Of a DNA stretch of 64,000 nt, positions 32,533 to 40,190 are shown piece by piece (position 1 is the stretch's first letter; each line of letters begins with the position of its first letter). The DNA lies in assembly GCF_014205295.1 (NCBI RefSeq), contig NZ_JACHNF010000001.1:496001-560000 (forward strand), in the 5' to 3' direction. The position numbers and the translations under genes were made by a program. The notes beneath the pieces were generated by a model. It saw only the letters and a program-made list of their open reading frames with translations, had not been told where the DNA came from and did no database searches. Origin of the DNA: Kribbella solani. GTDB taxonomy: Bacteria; Actinomycetota; Actinomycetes; Propionibacteriales; Kribbellaceae.

Positions 32533-33224
32533 GCGTCGTCTCCCGTCGTCGTACCAACTGCTACTGGAGCTTCTACTGGACCGGCTGATGGAGCGCCGTT
32601 GCGGGCGCGGATGGCTTCGGCGATCGGGCTGGCGGGGGCGGCGGCGAGGATGAGCTGATCCTGCAGACGGCGGCGCGCGGCCGCGGTCAGCCGTTGCAGC
32701 TGCGGACCCGGGATGTACGCCGGCCCGCCGGAATGATCACCCGACAACTGGATCAAACCCGCCGCGCGCAACCGTTGCAGGGCCAGGCGCCGCTCCTCAC
32801 CGCTGATCCTGGACGTCCGGAGCTCGTCGACCGTGGTCGGGCGGGCGGATTTCCAGGAATCGCCGGTGAGGATGCCTTCGCTGCGCGGGATCGCGACCGA
32901 GTGGATCAGCACCAGGACCAGCACCGCGCGATCGATCACCGGAAGCGGTTGCCACCCCTGCGCGGTGAGCGTCGCCGCGATGTCGTCGTCGTACCCGGCG
33001 GTCCAGTGCGTGCCGTCGACGTGTACGAGCGTACGCCCGATGAGCTTGAGCATCCGCTGTACTTGGCGGCGGAGCGTGACGTCACGCAGCCCGGCAAGCT
33101 GCACCTCCGCGACCGGATGCGCCGCGTACTGCACCGCACTGAACGCGGCCAGCACCTCGTCCCGGGACCGATCACTCAAGTCCTGAAGCAACGAGTCGAA
33201 CAGAGCATGCCGCTGCTCACTCAT
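32529..33224 (-). CDS. MukE/JetB-like (kite) winged-helix subunit 2
   Basis: ATG 33224 gives 231 residues; it overlaps the preceding gene's end by 8 bases, and its own stop overlaps the SMC start by 4. A likely tandem winged-helix layout is visible: helical N-terminus, then YDDDIAATLTAQGWQPLPVIDRAVLVLVLIHS, a loop with TGDSWKSA, and a second winged helix (TTVDELRTSRISGEERRLALQRLRAAGLIQL). This is the usual order in MukE/JetB/kite proteins that bind kleisins. No enzyme motif is present. Identification rests on operon context plus secondary-structure reading. Confidence 0.55.
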   Translation of the reverse strand: MSEQRHALFDSLLQDLSDRSRDEVLAAFSAVQYAAHPVAEVQLAGLRDVTLRRQVQRMLKLIGRTLVHVDGTHWTAGYDDDIAATLTAQGWQPLPVIDRAVLVLVLIHSVAIPRSEGILTGDSWKSARPTTVDELRTSRISGEERRLALQRLRAAGLIQLSGDHSGGPAYIPGPQLQRLTAAARRRLQDQLILAAAPASPIAEAIRARNGAPSAGPVEAPVAVGTTTGDDA

Positions 33225-33942
33225 CGTCCACCTCGCTAACCCCCTCCACGCCAAGACCAGGCTGCACGCCGAGCTCGGTGGCGGACAGGACGGCAGATGG
33301 TTCGGCGGTGGGTGGTTCGGTGGAGGAGTTGGGTTCGGTGGGGTCTGGGAGGGCGTCCGCGGGGGGTGGGGTGGGGCGGGTGGTGAGGGTTGCGGGGGGT
33401 GGGTCTGGGAGGTGGCGGCAGAGGTCTCGGAGGGTGGAGAGGTCGGTGGGGGTCCAGGTGACGACGCGGGGACCGAGGCGTACTTCGGCGACCTTTTCGT
33501 CCCAGCGGATCCACTGGGTGGCGTGCAGGCGGCGGAGGCTGCCGATGATCAGGGTCAGGTCGCTCGGTTGCTCGCGGCGGCCGCGCATGCCGGCGTACAC
33601 GGAACGGATCTGCGCGAGGGTGCCCGTCGCGCCGGGCCAGGCGGGCGCGCTGCGGTCGGTCCAGCAGCAGGTCACGCAGATCGCGAGCAGGCGGGCGGTC
33701 TCGTTCGGCTGCTCGACGGCGACCGGGGGAGCGCCGAGCTCCTCCAGTACGCCGTGGCCCGCGCCGGACGGCATCGTCGGAACCAGCCAAACCTTGTCAC
33801 CATCCGGAGCGACAGCGCGGGTCAAACCGGCGACGGCTGGCGTATCGGGATCGATCTCGATCGGCCCCGCGGACTGCACCTTCGCCCACCACAGCGCGTT
33901 GTACAGCCGCCGCTCCACCGCCTCCGACTGCTGCGGACTCAT
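33217..33942 (-). CDS. second kite-like winged-helix subunit (or kleisin partner) of the SMC operon
   Basis: ATG 33942 overlaps the kleisin-like stop by 4 bases (ATGA), giving 241 residues. The first ~180 form helices and a winged-helix-like block (TLAQIRSVYAGMRGRREQPSDLTLIIGSLRRLHATQWIRWD, then strands EVRLGPRVVTWTP). The last ~60 residues are a Pro/Thr/Glu-rich tail. Two consecutive cysteines (CVTCCWTD) are present without a metal motif. It has no clear sequence likeness to the downstream subunit, so it may be a diverged second kite protein. Function by context. Confidence 0.5.
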   Translation of the reverse strand: MSPQQSEAVERRLYNALWWAKVQSAGPIEIDPDTPAVAGLTRAVAPDGDKVWLVPTMPSGAGHGVLEELGAPPVAVEQPNETARLLAICVTCCWTDRSAPAWPGATGTLAQIRSVYAGMRGRREQPSDLTLIIGSLRRLHATQWIRWDEKVAEVRLGPRVVTWTPTDLSTLRDLCRHLPDPPPATLTTRPTPPPADALPDPTEPNSSTEPPTAEPSAVLSATELGVQPGLGVEGVSEVDDE

Positions 33943-35129
33943 CGCGCCACCCGCCGGAACACGCCCTCGGTCGCCCACGGCGTCCCCGCCTCCGGATCGA
34001 TCCGCATCCCGTCGGACCAGACCAGCTCGTACTCGAGCTCGTCGTGCAAGTGCGCCGCGGTCAACTCGGCCAGTACGCGCCTTGCGGTGATCCAGTCACC
34101 GGCTTCGTCCACAACCTCGACGATGTCGACCTCCGCACGCCCGGCGAGCACCCGCTCCGCCTCGGCGCGCAGGTCCTCCCGATCGGTGGCGGCGGCCGAT
34201 TCCGGTGCGTCCGCGTCCGCGGTGGGGCGTGGCGGCGCCATCCGCGCGCTGCCCGTACGCCGCCCCATCTCGATCGCCTCGACCATCGTCTGGGCGGAGA
34301 AGTCCGGCGCGGCGGCGTCGAAGAGCATGCCGTCGAGCACCGCGGCGAGCGCCTCCGGGTCGCTGCCACGCGTGAACGTCAGCCAGGTTTCACTCGGTAG
34401 CAGACCGAGCGCCCGCGTCGTACCAGCCCGCTCGACCAGGCGGCCGGCGGCCAGCTGGACCGCATCGGCGTACGCCGCCAGCGCCATCCGGAGCGAGGTG
34501 CAGTCGCGGTGCAACTCGGGCCAGCGGCCGAGCACGAGGCGGTGTACACCCTCGGCCTGCTCGATCAGCCGCTCGTTGCCCCACGCGAGCTGCGCGTTCT
34601 CCCGGAGCTGCGCGGTGGTGCTGGTGGAGACGAGGATCGCGAGCTCATTGCCGAGCAGCCGGAACACCTTGGTCAGGCGCTCGATCGACGCGCGGCCGTC
34701 GTCGGCGATCGCGTTCGGGTCGCTGACGCTGTGTGCTTCGAGCTGGAGCAGCTGGTGCAGCTCGGCCTGGCCGCCCTGGACGGACATCCGGCGGAGGAAC
34801 ATCAGCATCACGTACGGCGCGAAGGCGGCGCGGTGGCGCAACTCGTTCGGCCGGTCGACCAGTTTGGTGATCGCGCCGTACTGCCTGAGCACGTCGAAGC
34901 GGCGGGTGATCACGTCGTGCGGGTACGAGCGGCAGGCGACCGTTGCCTGTTCGACGGTCAGGCCGTCGCTGCCAGCCTCAGCGAAGGCGTCCAGGATTGC
35001 TTGGTCGGCGTCGAGCAGGTCGGGGTCGATGATCATCGCGCCGGCCTCGCGGGCGAGCACGGCGAACACCTGACGGTAGACACGCAGCACAGCCGCCTCG
35101 GCTTCGGCGTCGAGCAGTGTCGCGTCCAT
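33939..35129 (-). CDS. kleisin-like (MukF/JetA-type) first gene of the SMC operon
   Basis: ATG 35129 follows GGGAGGGAGTACGG, a strong site, giving 396 residues; an upstream GTG is rejected. Residues 30-130 read as a winged-helix and helical segment (DGLTVEQATVACRSYPHDVITRRFDVLRQYGAITKLVDRPNELRHR). Long helices follow (VFRLLGNELAILVSTSTTAQLREN), then an acidic/Pro linker, and a C-terminal winged-helix-like block (VVDEAGDWITARRVLAELTAAHLHDELEYELVW). This N-WHD, helical middle, C-WHD order is that of MukF/JetA kleisins. Control is probably from the repeat-containing region just upstream. Confidence 0.6.
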   Translation of the reverse strand: MDATLLDAEAEAAVLRVYRQVFAVLAREAGAMIIDPDLLDADQAILDAFAEAGSDGLTVEQATVACRSYPHDVITRRFDVLRQYGAITKLVDRPNELRHRAAFAPYVMLMFLRRMSVQGGQAELHQLLQLEAHSVSDPNAIADDGRASIERLTKVFRLLGNELAILVSTSTTAQLRENAQLAWGNERLIEQAEGVHRLVLGRWPELHRDCTSLRMALAAYADAVQLAAGRLVERAGTTRALGLLPSETWLTFTRGSDPEALAAVLDGMLFDAAAPDFSAQTMVEAIEMGRRTGSARMAPPRPTADADAPESAAATDREDLRAEAERVLAGRAEVDIVEVVDEAGDWITARRVLAELTAAHLHDELEYELVWSDGMRIDPEAGTPWATEGVFRRVAR

Positions 35130-35196
35130 CCCGTACTCCCTCCCGTGTGCAGCAGCCCGAGCCACCAGACCAAGGACTCTAACGAGCCCCACCGAC

Positions 35197-35327
35197 AACC
35201 CAAAACCCACCCGCCGCCTCCCTGTGGACAGCTGAGGTTGGTGGGGGTGAAGGGTGGGGAGTGGTTGGCGCCCGGTAACCCAAAACCCACCCGCCGGGTG
35301 CTTGTGGACGGCCGGGGTTGGTGGGGG
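35197..35327. repeat. two-copy direct repeat, period 80 bases
   Basis: Copies begin at 35197 and 35277. Each has an identical 20-base start (AACCCAAAACCCACCCGCCG), a shared TGTGGAC word and a shared GGTTGGTGGGGG word at the same spacing, with differing bases between. It lies upstream of the SMC operon start. The minus strand of each copy contains GTCCACA. Confidence 0.75.
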
Positions 35328-35450
35328 CTGTGGAAAACCGGGTGACGGTGAGGAGTGGGGTGTTTAGCATCCGGAGGGTGATGAGAATCCTTGGTTGATG
35401 CGGTCGGGAAGGCCGCGTCTGTACCACGGCGCCCTGGTGGCGTCGCCCCG

Positions 35451-35480
35451 CCGGTGTGGGCCCTGTCGCAGGGTCCCCGG
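35451..35480 (+). promoter_or_regulatory. leader hairpin before the rRNA methyltransferase
   Basis: A compound stem is formed by CCGG, GGG and CCCTG pairing with CAGGG, CCC and CGG, with a TCG loop and one bulged T. It ends 35 bases before the methyltransferase start. Antibiotic-resistance methylases are often attenuator-controlled, but no leader peptide is obvious. Confidence 0.4.
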
Positions 35481-35515
35481 CGCGCTTGCTGATTCTCTCC
35501 GTACGGAGCCCGCAC

Positions 35516-36307
35516 ATGACTGTGCACCCTGTCGCGTCGATCGGCGCGCAACACCCCCGTGTCCGTGACCTGCTCAGCCTCCGCAAGGACGGTTCGCCCG
35601 GCCGGATCATGGTCGAAGGAGGCTGGGAGCACGACCGTCTGCTCACCACCACCGCGACCATCGAGGCCTTCTTCTGGTGCCCGGAGGCCGCCCCGGACGA
35701 CATCGGCGCGATCGTCGACCGCGCGCTCGAGGTCTACCGCATCTCCGCGAAACTCCTCGCCCGCCTGTCCCGCAAAACCCGGTCCGACGGCCTGATCTCG
35801 ATCGCCCGGCTACCGCAGTGGCGTCCGCAGGCGTTCCGGTTCTCCGCGGAGTCCATCGTCCTGGTCGCGGACGGCGTCGAGTACGCGGGCAACCTCGGCA
35901 CCCTGATCCGTACCGCCGACGCCGCGAAGGTCGACTGCCTGATCCTGACCAGCCGCCGCGCCCGCCCGACCCACCCGGCCGTGTACTCGGCCAGCCGCGG
36001 CACCGTCCTCTCGACTCCGATCCTGGAGTTCGACGACATCCCGGCCGCCGCGGACTGGCTGCGTGGGCACCGGTTCCAGGTACATCTAGCTGATCCGGCA
36101 GCGACCGGCAGCTATCGAATCCCGCGGTACGACGGCCCGACCGCGTTCGTGGTCGGTTCGGAAGGCTCGGGGCTGTCGCGGGAATGGCATGCCGAAGGGT
36201 TCGGCGCGGTCTCGATCCCGATGCTCGGGCAGGCGGACTCGCTGAACGTGGCGCTGTCGGCCGGCATCCTGCTGTTCGAAGCGCGGGCTCGCAAGGACGG
36301 GTGGTGA
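35516..36307 (+). CDS. TrmH/SpoU-family 2'-O-ribose RNA methyltransferase, TsnR-like
   Basis: ATG 35516 gives 263 residues. An N-terminal RNA-binding domain (HPRVRDLLSLRKDGSPGRIMVEG) precedes the knotted SPOUT domain with its three motifs: DGVEYAGNLGTLIRTADA, VVGSEGSGLS and SIPMLGQADSLNVALSAGI. The layout matches the thiostrepton-resistance methylase TsnR and its housekeeping relatives, which methylate a ribose in 23S rRNA using S-adenosylmethionine. Whether it gives antibiotic resistance is unknown; no biosynthetic genes are nearby. Confidence 0.88.
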   Translation: MTVHPVASIGAQHPRVRDLLSLRKDGSPGRIMVEGGWEHDRLLTTTATIEAFFWCPEAAPDDIGAIVDRALEVYRISAKLLARLSRKTRSDGLISIARLPQWRPQAFRFSAESIVLVADGVEYAGNLGTLIRTADAAKVDCLILTSRRARPTHPAVYSASRGTVLSTPILEFDDIPAAADWLRGHRFQVHLADPAATGSYRIPRYDGPTAFVVGSEGSGLSREWHAEGFGAVSIPMLGQADSLNVALSAGILLFEARARKDGW

Positions 36308-36428
36308 GCGGCCAGGCAGAATGGCTCCGGCCGCATCAACCGGCCGCCTCGAACACCGCGCGAAACAGCCGCGCGAACCAGTCGGCGGCACCGGCCCGCG
36401 TGAAACCGTCCAGATGAAGGAGCAGCCC

Positions 36429-37409
36429 GTGCCGTTCGAGCCAGGCGAGGTCGTCGCCCCGTCCGATCCGCGCATTGTCCTCGAAGGCCAGTGGGGGCAG
36501 GAGCCGGGTGTCGCGGTCACGGTCAACTCCGGATCCCGGATCTCGTTCTCGTACGCGGGTCAGCGCGTGCAACTGCTCTTCGACACCGACGGTCTCAGCG
36601 TCGCACCGCACCTGTGGATAACGCTCGACGACGGCGAGCCCGAACTGCATATCATCGAGAAGCCGGTCGTCGAACTGTCCGCGCCCGACGGTCGGCACCA
36701 GGTCGAGGTCGTGGTGAAGGATGTGAACGAGCATGCCAACCGGTGGAACCCGCCGTTCGGGTGCGCGGTCGTGTTCGCCGGGCTGGTGCTCGATGCGAAG
36801 ACACGGCTCCGGCTGAGCGGCCGGCCCGATGGTCCGCGGATCGAGTTCTACGGTGACTCGATCACCCAAGGCGTGCGCTCGCTCAGTACGCATTCGGAGT
36901 CCGAGGGCGCGGACGGCACGACCTCGTACGCGTACCTGACCGCGCGGGCCTTCGGCGCGACCTCGTACCAGGTCGGGTTCGGCAGCCAGGGGATCAGCAA
37001 GCCGGGGAACGGGGAGGTGCCGTCGGGGCTGGACTCGTTCGGCTGGAACTACGCCGGCTCGCGGGCGGACCGGGTCGAGCCGTCGGACGTGGTGGTCGTC
37101 AACCTCGGCGTGAACGATCCGACGCTGGACGTCGCGGAGTATGCGGGTTATGTACGGCGGGTGCGCGCGGCGTACCCGGCTGCGACGATCGTGTCGTTAC
37201 CACCTTTCAACGGAAAACACGCCGAGACGATCCGGTCGGCGGTGCGGTCGCTCGACGATGCGAAGCTGGTATGCATCGACTCGACCGGCTGGATCACCGA
37301 GGACGACTGCACTGACCAGGTCCACCCGTCGGTCGCCGGACACGCGAAGATCGCCGCCCAGTTGATCCCTGAGCTGGAGAAGTACACCGAGTTACGTCGT
37401 CGGAGGTAA
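36429..37409 (+). CDS. SGNH/GDSL esterase with N-terminal beta-sandwich (CE2-like)
   Basis: GTG 36429 has AAGGAG six bases upstream, giving 326 residues; the ATG at 36414 lacks a site. Residues 1-125 form a beta-rich domain, then the SGNH domain begins: EFYGDSITQG with Ser144, GSQGISKPG, LGVNDP, and Asp296/His299 in DQVHPSVAGH. The arrangement matches CE2-type carbohydrate acetyl esterases. No signal peptide is seen, so it probably acts inside the cell. The downstream DUF1801 gene begins 3 bases after its stop. Confidence 0.85.
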   Translation: MPFEPGEVVAPSDPRIVLEGQWGQEPGVAVTVNSGSRISFSYAGQRVQLLFDTDGLSVAPHLWITLDDGEPELHIIEKPVVELSAPDGRHQVEVVVKDVNEHANRWNPPFGCAVVFAGLVLDAKTRLRLSGRPDGPRIEFYGDSITQGVRSLSTHSESEGADGTTSYAYLTARAFGATSYQVGFGSQGISKPGNGEVPSGLDSFGWNYAGSRADRVEPSDVVVVNLGVNDPTLDVAEYAGYVRRVRAAYPAATIVSLPPFNGKHAETIRSAVRSLDDAKLVCIDSTGWITEDDCTDQVHPSVAGHAKIAAQLIPELEKYTELRRRR

Positions 37410-37412
37410 CCC

Positions 37413-37745
37413 ATGGAGACCGTGGACGAGTACATCCAGTCGTTCCCCGCGGAGGTGGGTGAGGTGCTGGAAAAGGTACGCCGCACGATCCACGCCGCCG
37501 TGCCAGGCGCCGGCGAGAAGATCAGCTACCAGATCCCGACGATCGTCCTGGACGACCGCCCACTCGTCCATTTCAGCGGCTGGAAGGCGCACGTCGCCCT
37601 CTACCCGATCCCACCCGTCGACGACGACCTGGCCGCCGCCATCGAGCCCTACCGCTCTGGCAAGGGCACCCTCAAGTTCCTGCTCAACAAGCCCATCCCG
37701 TACGACCTGATCACCCGGCTGGCCCACGCGTACGTCAACCGCTGA
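37413..37745 (+). CDS. DUF1801 (YdhG/iron-chaperone-like) protein
   Basis: A 110-residue member of the DUF1801 fold: VDEYIQSFPAEVGEVLEKVRRTIHAAVPGAGEKISYQIPTI, then HFSGWKAHVALYP and GKGTLKFLLNKPIPYDLI. The family resembles eukaryotic frataxin-like and bacterial YdhG proteins; the biochemical role is unclear. Its ribosome site (GGAGG) lies inside the end of the preceding esterase gene, so the two are co-transcribed. Confidence 0.9.
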   Translation: METVDEYIQSFPAEVGEVLEKVRRTIHAAVPGAGEKISYQIPTIVLDDRPLVHFSGWKAHVALYPIPPVDDDLAAAIEPYRSGKGTLKFLLNKPIPYDLITRLAHAYVNR

Positions 37746-37746
37746 C

Positions 37747-38670
37747 CTACTCGTACGCAGGCGCGATCGCCCGCGCGAGCGTCACGATCGGGATCGGACG
37801 CATCTCGTCGCCCGGCGTGGAACCGACCATCACGTACGCGCCGGAGCTCGTACGGAAGGCGAGCAGGCCATCGTCCTGCTGCCACCCCTCGGCGCCGACA
37901 CTGACTTTGTGCGCGGGCCGGAGCGCTCCGGTGCCCGCGGACTTGATTTCAACGAAGGCCATCGATGCGTCGGAACCGGCTGATCCTGAGCTGACCCACG
38001 CCGTACGGGCAGTTGAACCCCACTGGCACCAGAGGCGACCGTCGACCACGGCGTCGCGGCGAACAACGGCTTTGCCGCCGAGGATGTTTTCGGCAGCAGA
38101 CGTACCCCGCTCGCACTCAGGCCTGGCAATCACCGCTGGCATCGACGAGAGACGGCCGGACAGGTCGTTGACAGTGCGCGCGACCAAGCGGAGGTCAGCC
38201 ATCGTGCCGGCCCCGGCGTTCTCGATCCGCAGGCGGACCTGGTGGTTGGCGGTCCGAAAGACGAGCCAGGGCGCGGCGGCCGCCGGCTCGAGTGCCCAGG
38301 AGCCGGCTCCGGCACCGCCGTCGGTGACCTTGGCGACGTAGCCTCCCGATGCCGCCATTGACTCGTCGTGCTTGCGGTACGCGGCAGCCTGCTTGTCGGT
38401 GACAGGCAAGACCGACAGCGAGACCCGGATGCGGCGGGCGGGTTGTGCGGAGTCGACCAGCGAGCAGTTGTCCGAGAGAGGTGCGGCGGTGCTCGGCGCG
38501 CCGGATTCGGTGGTCCAGGTGCCGGGGAGGTGGGGGCGGACTTGGTCGCAGAGGTTGGCGGCGGGGGTTGGGGTTGGGGACGGTTTGGATTGTTGCGTGG
38601 TGGCCGGGTCGCAGGCGGGCAGGGCTAGTGCGAGGCCCGCGGTGGCGGCGAGTGTGATGATGCGGCGCAT
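37747..38670 (-). CDS. putative lipoprotein of unknown function
   Basis: A 307-residue exported lipoprotein: signal MRRIITLAATAGLALALPAC with the lipobox LPAC at about residue 20, then a Ser/Pro/Thr linker. The body shows two similar beta-rich halves, each with a Cys pair candidate (NLCDQ/DNCSL; PECERG/RLWCQW), like actinobacterial DUF3558-type lipoproteins. It is convergent with the DUF1801 gene, with 1 base between stops. Confidence 0.75.
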   Translation of the reverse strand: MRRIITLAATAGLALALPACDPATTQQSKPSPTPTPAANLCDQVRPHLPGTWTTESGAPSTAAPLSDNCSLVDSAQPARRIRVSLSVLPVTDKQAAAYRKHDESMAASGGYVAKVTDGGAGAGSWALEPAAAAPWLVFRTANHQVRLRIENAGAGTMADLRLVARTVNDLSGRLSSMPAVIARPECERGTSAAENILGGKAVVRRDAVVDGRLWCQWGSTARTAWVSSGSAGSDASMAFVEIKSAGTGALRPAHKVSVGAEGWQQDDGLLAFRTSSGAYVMVGSTPGDEMRPIPIVTLARAIAPAYE

Positions 38671-38702
38671 GGATGTCCCCCCAGGATGGCTCGGGGTGGA
38701 GC

Positions 38703-40190
38703 TTAGAGGAGGTCTTGGGGGTCGGCTGTGGGTGGGCGGGTGAGGGTCCAGTCGTTGAACTGCAGGTCGAAGCGGTACCAGAGGTTGTCTTTGCCCAGGC
38801 GGAGTTGGAGTTTGCCGGCGGTTACCCGGTTGGCTTGAGTGGTGGTTGGGCCGAAAGGCTGGAGGGCTTGCTCGGCTTCGGTCACCGCTTCGGGGGCTGC
38901 GTCGTGCGGGTCGTCGAGGGTGACGGTGAGGCCGCTGGGGCCGGCCTCGTGCCAGGCGGCGGCCCAGGTGGTCAGTTGGCGGGCGGAGATCCCGGCGCGG
39001 TGGGCGAGGTCGGCGAGGTCCGGTGTACCGAGTACATGAGATGCGCGGCGGGCGAGGTCCTGCTCGAAGGTCAGGTCGAGAGCGCCGTCCCCGTTACCGG
39101 ACGCCAACTCCCAAGCCCGCTGAGCCGCGTCGGCAGCGAGCGCAACCAACTCCCGAACCTCGATCCCCGAACCTCGAGGCGGCTCCAACACCCGCACCGC
39201 CACCGGCGTCCCCGCCTTCCCCAACACCCGCCCCACGGCCGGAACCGCAACCCCACCGCGACCGCCGACCGCACCTGACGTGCGCGCATCACCTGCTGTG
39301 GGAGCATCACCACCGGCCTCACCTGAACCGCCCGCCCCACCCGAGCCGCCGGCCTCACCTGAGCTGGCTGAGTCACCTGAGCTGGCGGTCTCACCTGAAC
39401 CGCCGGTCTCACCCGAGCTGGTGGCGTCACCTGAGCTGCCGGTCTCACTTGAGGCGGCGGCATCAACTGGTGCTAGGGCGTGGGTGGCGAAGGCAGCTAG
39501 GGCTGGGATGCCTCGGGGGCGGGGCGATGTGGGGAGGGTGGTGGTCGGGTGGGAGCGGCGGGTGCGGAGGGTGGTGAGGAGGTCTTGTTTGGAGCGGCCA
39601 CGTAGGTGGAGCAGGGCGAAAGGGTCCTCGTCGAGGGCGTCGGCGATCAGGTAGCAGACGGCGGCGGAGTGTTTGCACGGGACGGCGAAATCAGGGCAAG
39701 TGCAATGAGTGTGTATCTCACCGGCACCGGGCAGCAGATCAAGACCAGTTGCGCGTACGTCATCCACCACCTCCGGCGGAAGCTCCCCGTCGAGCAGTGC
39801 GGCGACCCGGCCGATCTGGGTCGACACGATCTTCAGCACCGCATCCCACTCGGTCGTCGAGAACGCGCGGATGCGTACGGTCACCTGGTACGGCGTGCTG
39901 CGACTGCCCTGCACGATCGCCTGTACTTCGCCAGCCGCAACAGTCAGCTCCAGCACACTGCCCCGGCGCGCGTACGAGCGCCCGCGCGACAGCCGACCCG
40001 GGTCCAGCCGAGCCCGCTGCTCCAGCGCGTCCAGCCACGCACGACCCCACCAGGTCGCACCGAACGTACGCCGACTGCCAGGCCCTTTCGCCGCAGGCAG
40101 CCCGGCGTCCTCACCCTTCCGCCGCCAGCCTTGCCAGGGCGTACGCTCCTCGTCAGCCACCTGGCCCACCACCAGCTCCACGAACCTCAA
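38703..40190 (-). CDS. SWIM zinc-finger protein, partner of SNF2 helicase
   Basis: A 495-residue protein. After an N-terminal domain (FGATWWGRAWLDALEQ) it carries the SWIM motif CTCPDFAVPCKH near residue 163. A ~60-residue low-complexity stretch of Ser/Gly/Glu/Thr repeats follows (SSGET-GGSGET-ASSGDS), encoded by short in-frame tandem repeats at about 39290-39470. The C-terminus is helical, with a tail domain. SWIM proteins are regularly encoded next to SNF2 ATPases. Its start overlaps the helicase stop by 4 bases, so they are coupled. DNA-related function, exact role unknown. Confidence 0.88.
   Translation of the reverse strand: MRFVELVVGQVADEERTPWQGWRRKGEDAGLPAAKGPGSRRTFGATWWGRAWLDALEQRARLDPGRLSRGRSYARRGSVLELTVAAGEVQAIVQGSRSTPYQVTVRIRAFSTTEWDAVLKIVSTQIGRVAALLDGELPPEVVDDVRATGLDLLPGAGEIHTHCTCPDFAVPCKHSAAVCYLIADALDEDPFALLHLRGRSKQDLLTTLRTRRSHPTTTLPTSPRPRGIPALAAFATHALAPVDAAASSETGSSGDATSSGETGGSGETASSGDSASSGEAGGSGGAGGSGEAGGDAPTAGDARTSGAVGGRGGVAVPAVGRVLGKAGTPVAVRVLEPPRGSGIEVRELVALAADAAQRAWELASGNGDGALDLTFEQDLARRASHVLGTPDLADLAHRAGISARQLTTWAAAWHEAGPSGLTVTLDDPHDAAPEAVTEAEQALQPFGPTTTQANRVTAGKLQLRLGKDNLWYRFDLQFNDWTLTRPPTADPQDLL

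Larger units (their letters stand above)
35130..35515. promoter_or_regulatory. divergent control region of the SMC operon and the rRNA methyltransferase
   Basis: This 386-base stretch holds a two-copy direct repeat (35197-35327) within 200 bases upstream of the SMC operon, and a hairpin (35451-35480) in the likely leader of the methyltransferase. No reading frame here looks real. Confidence 0.6.
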
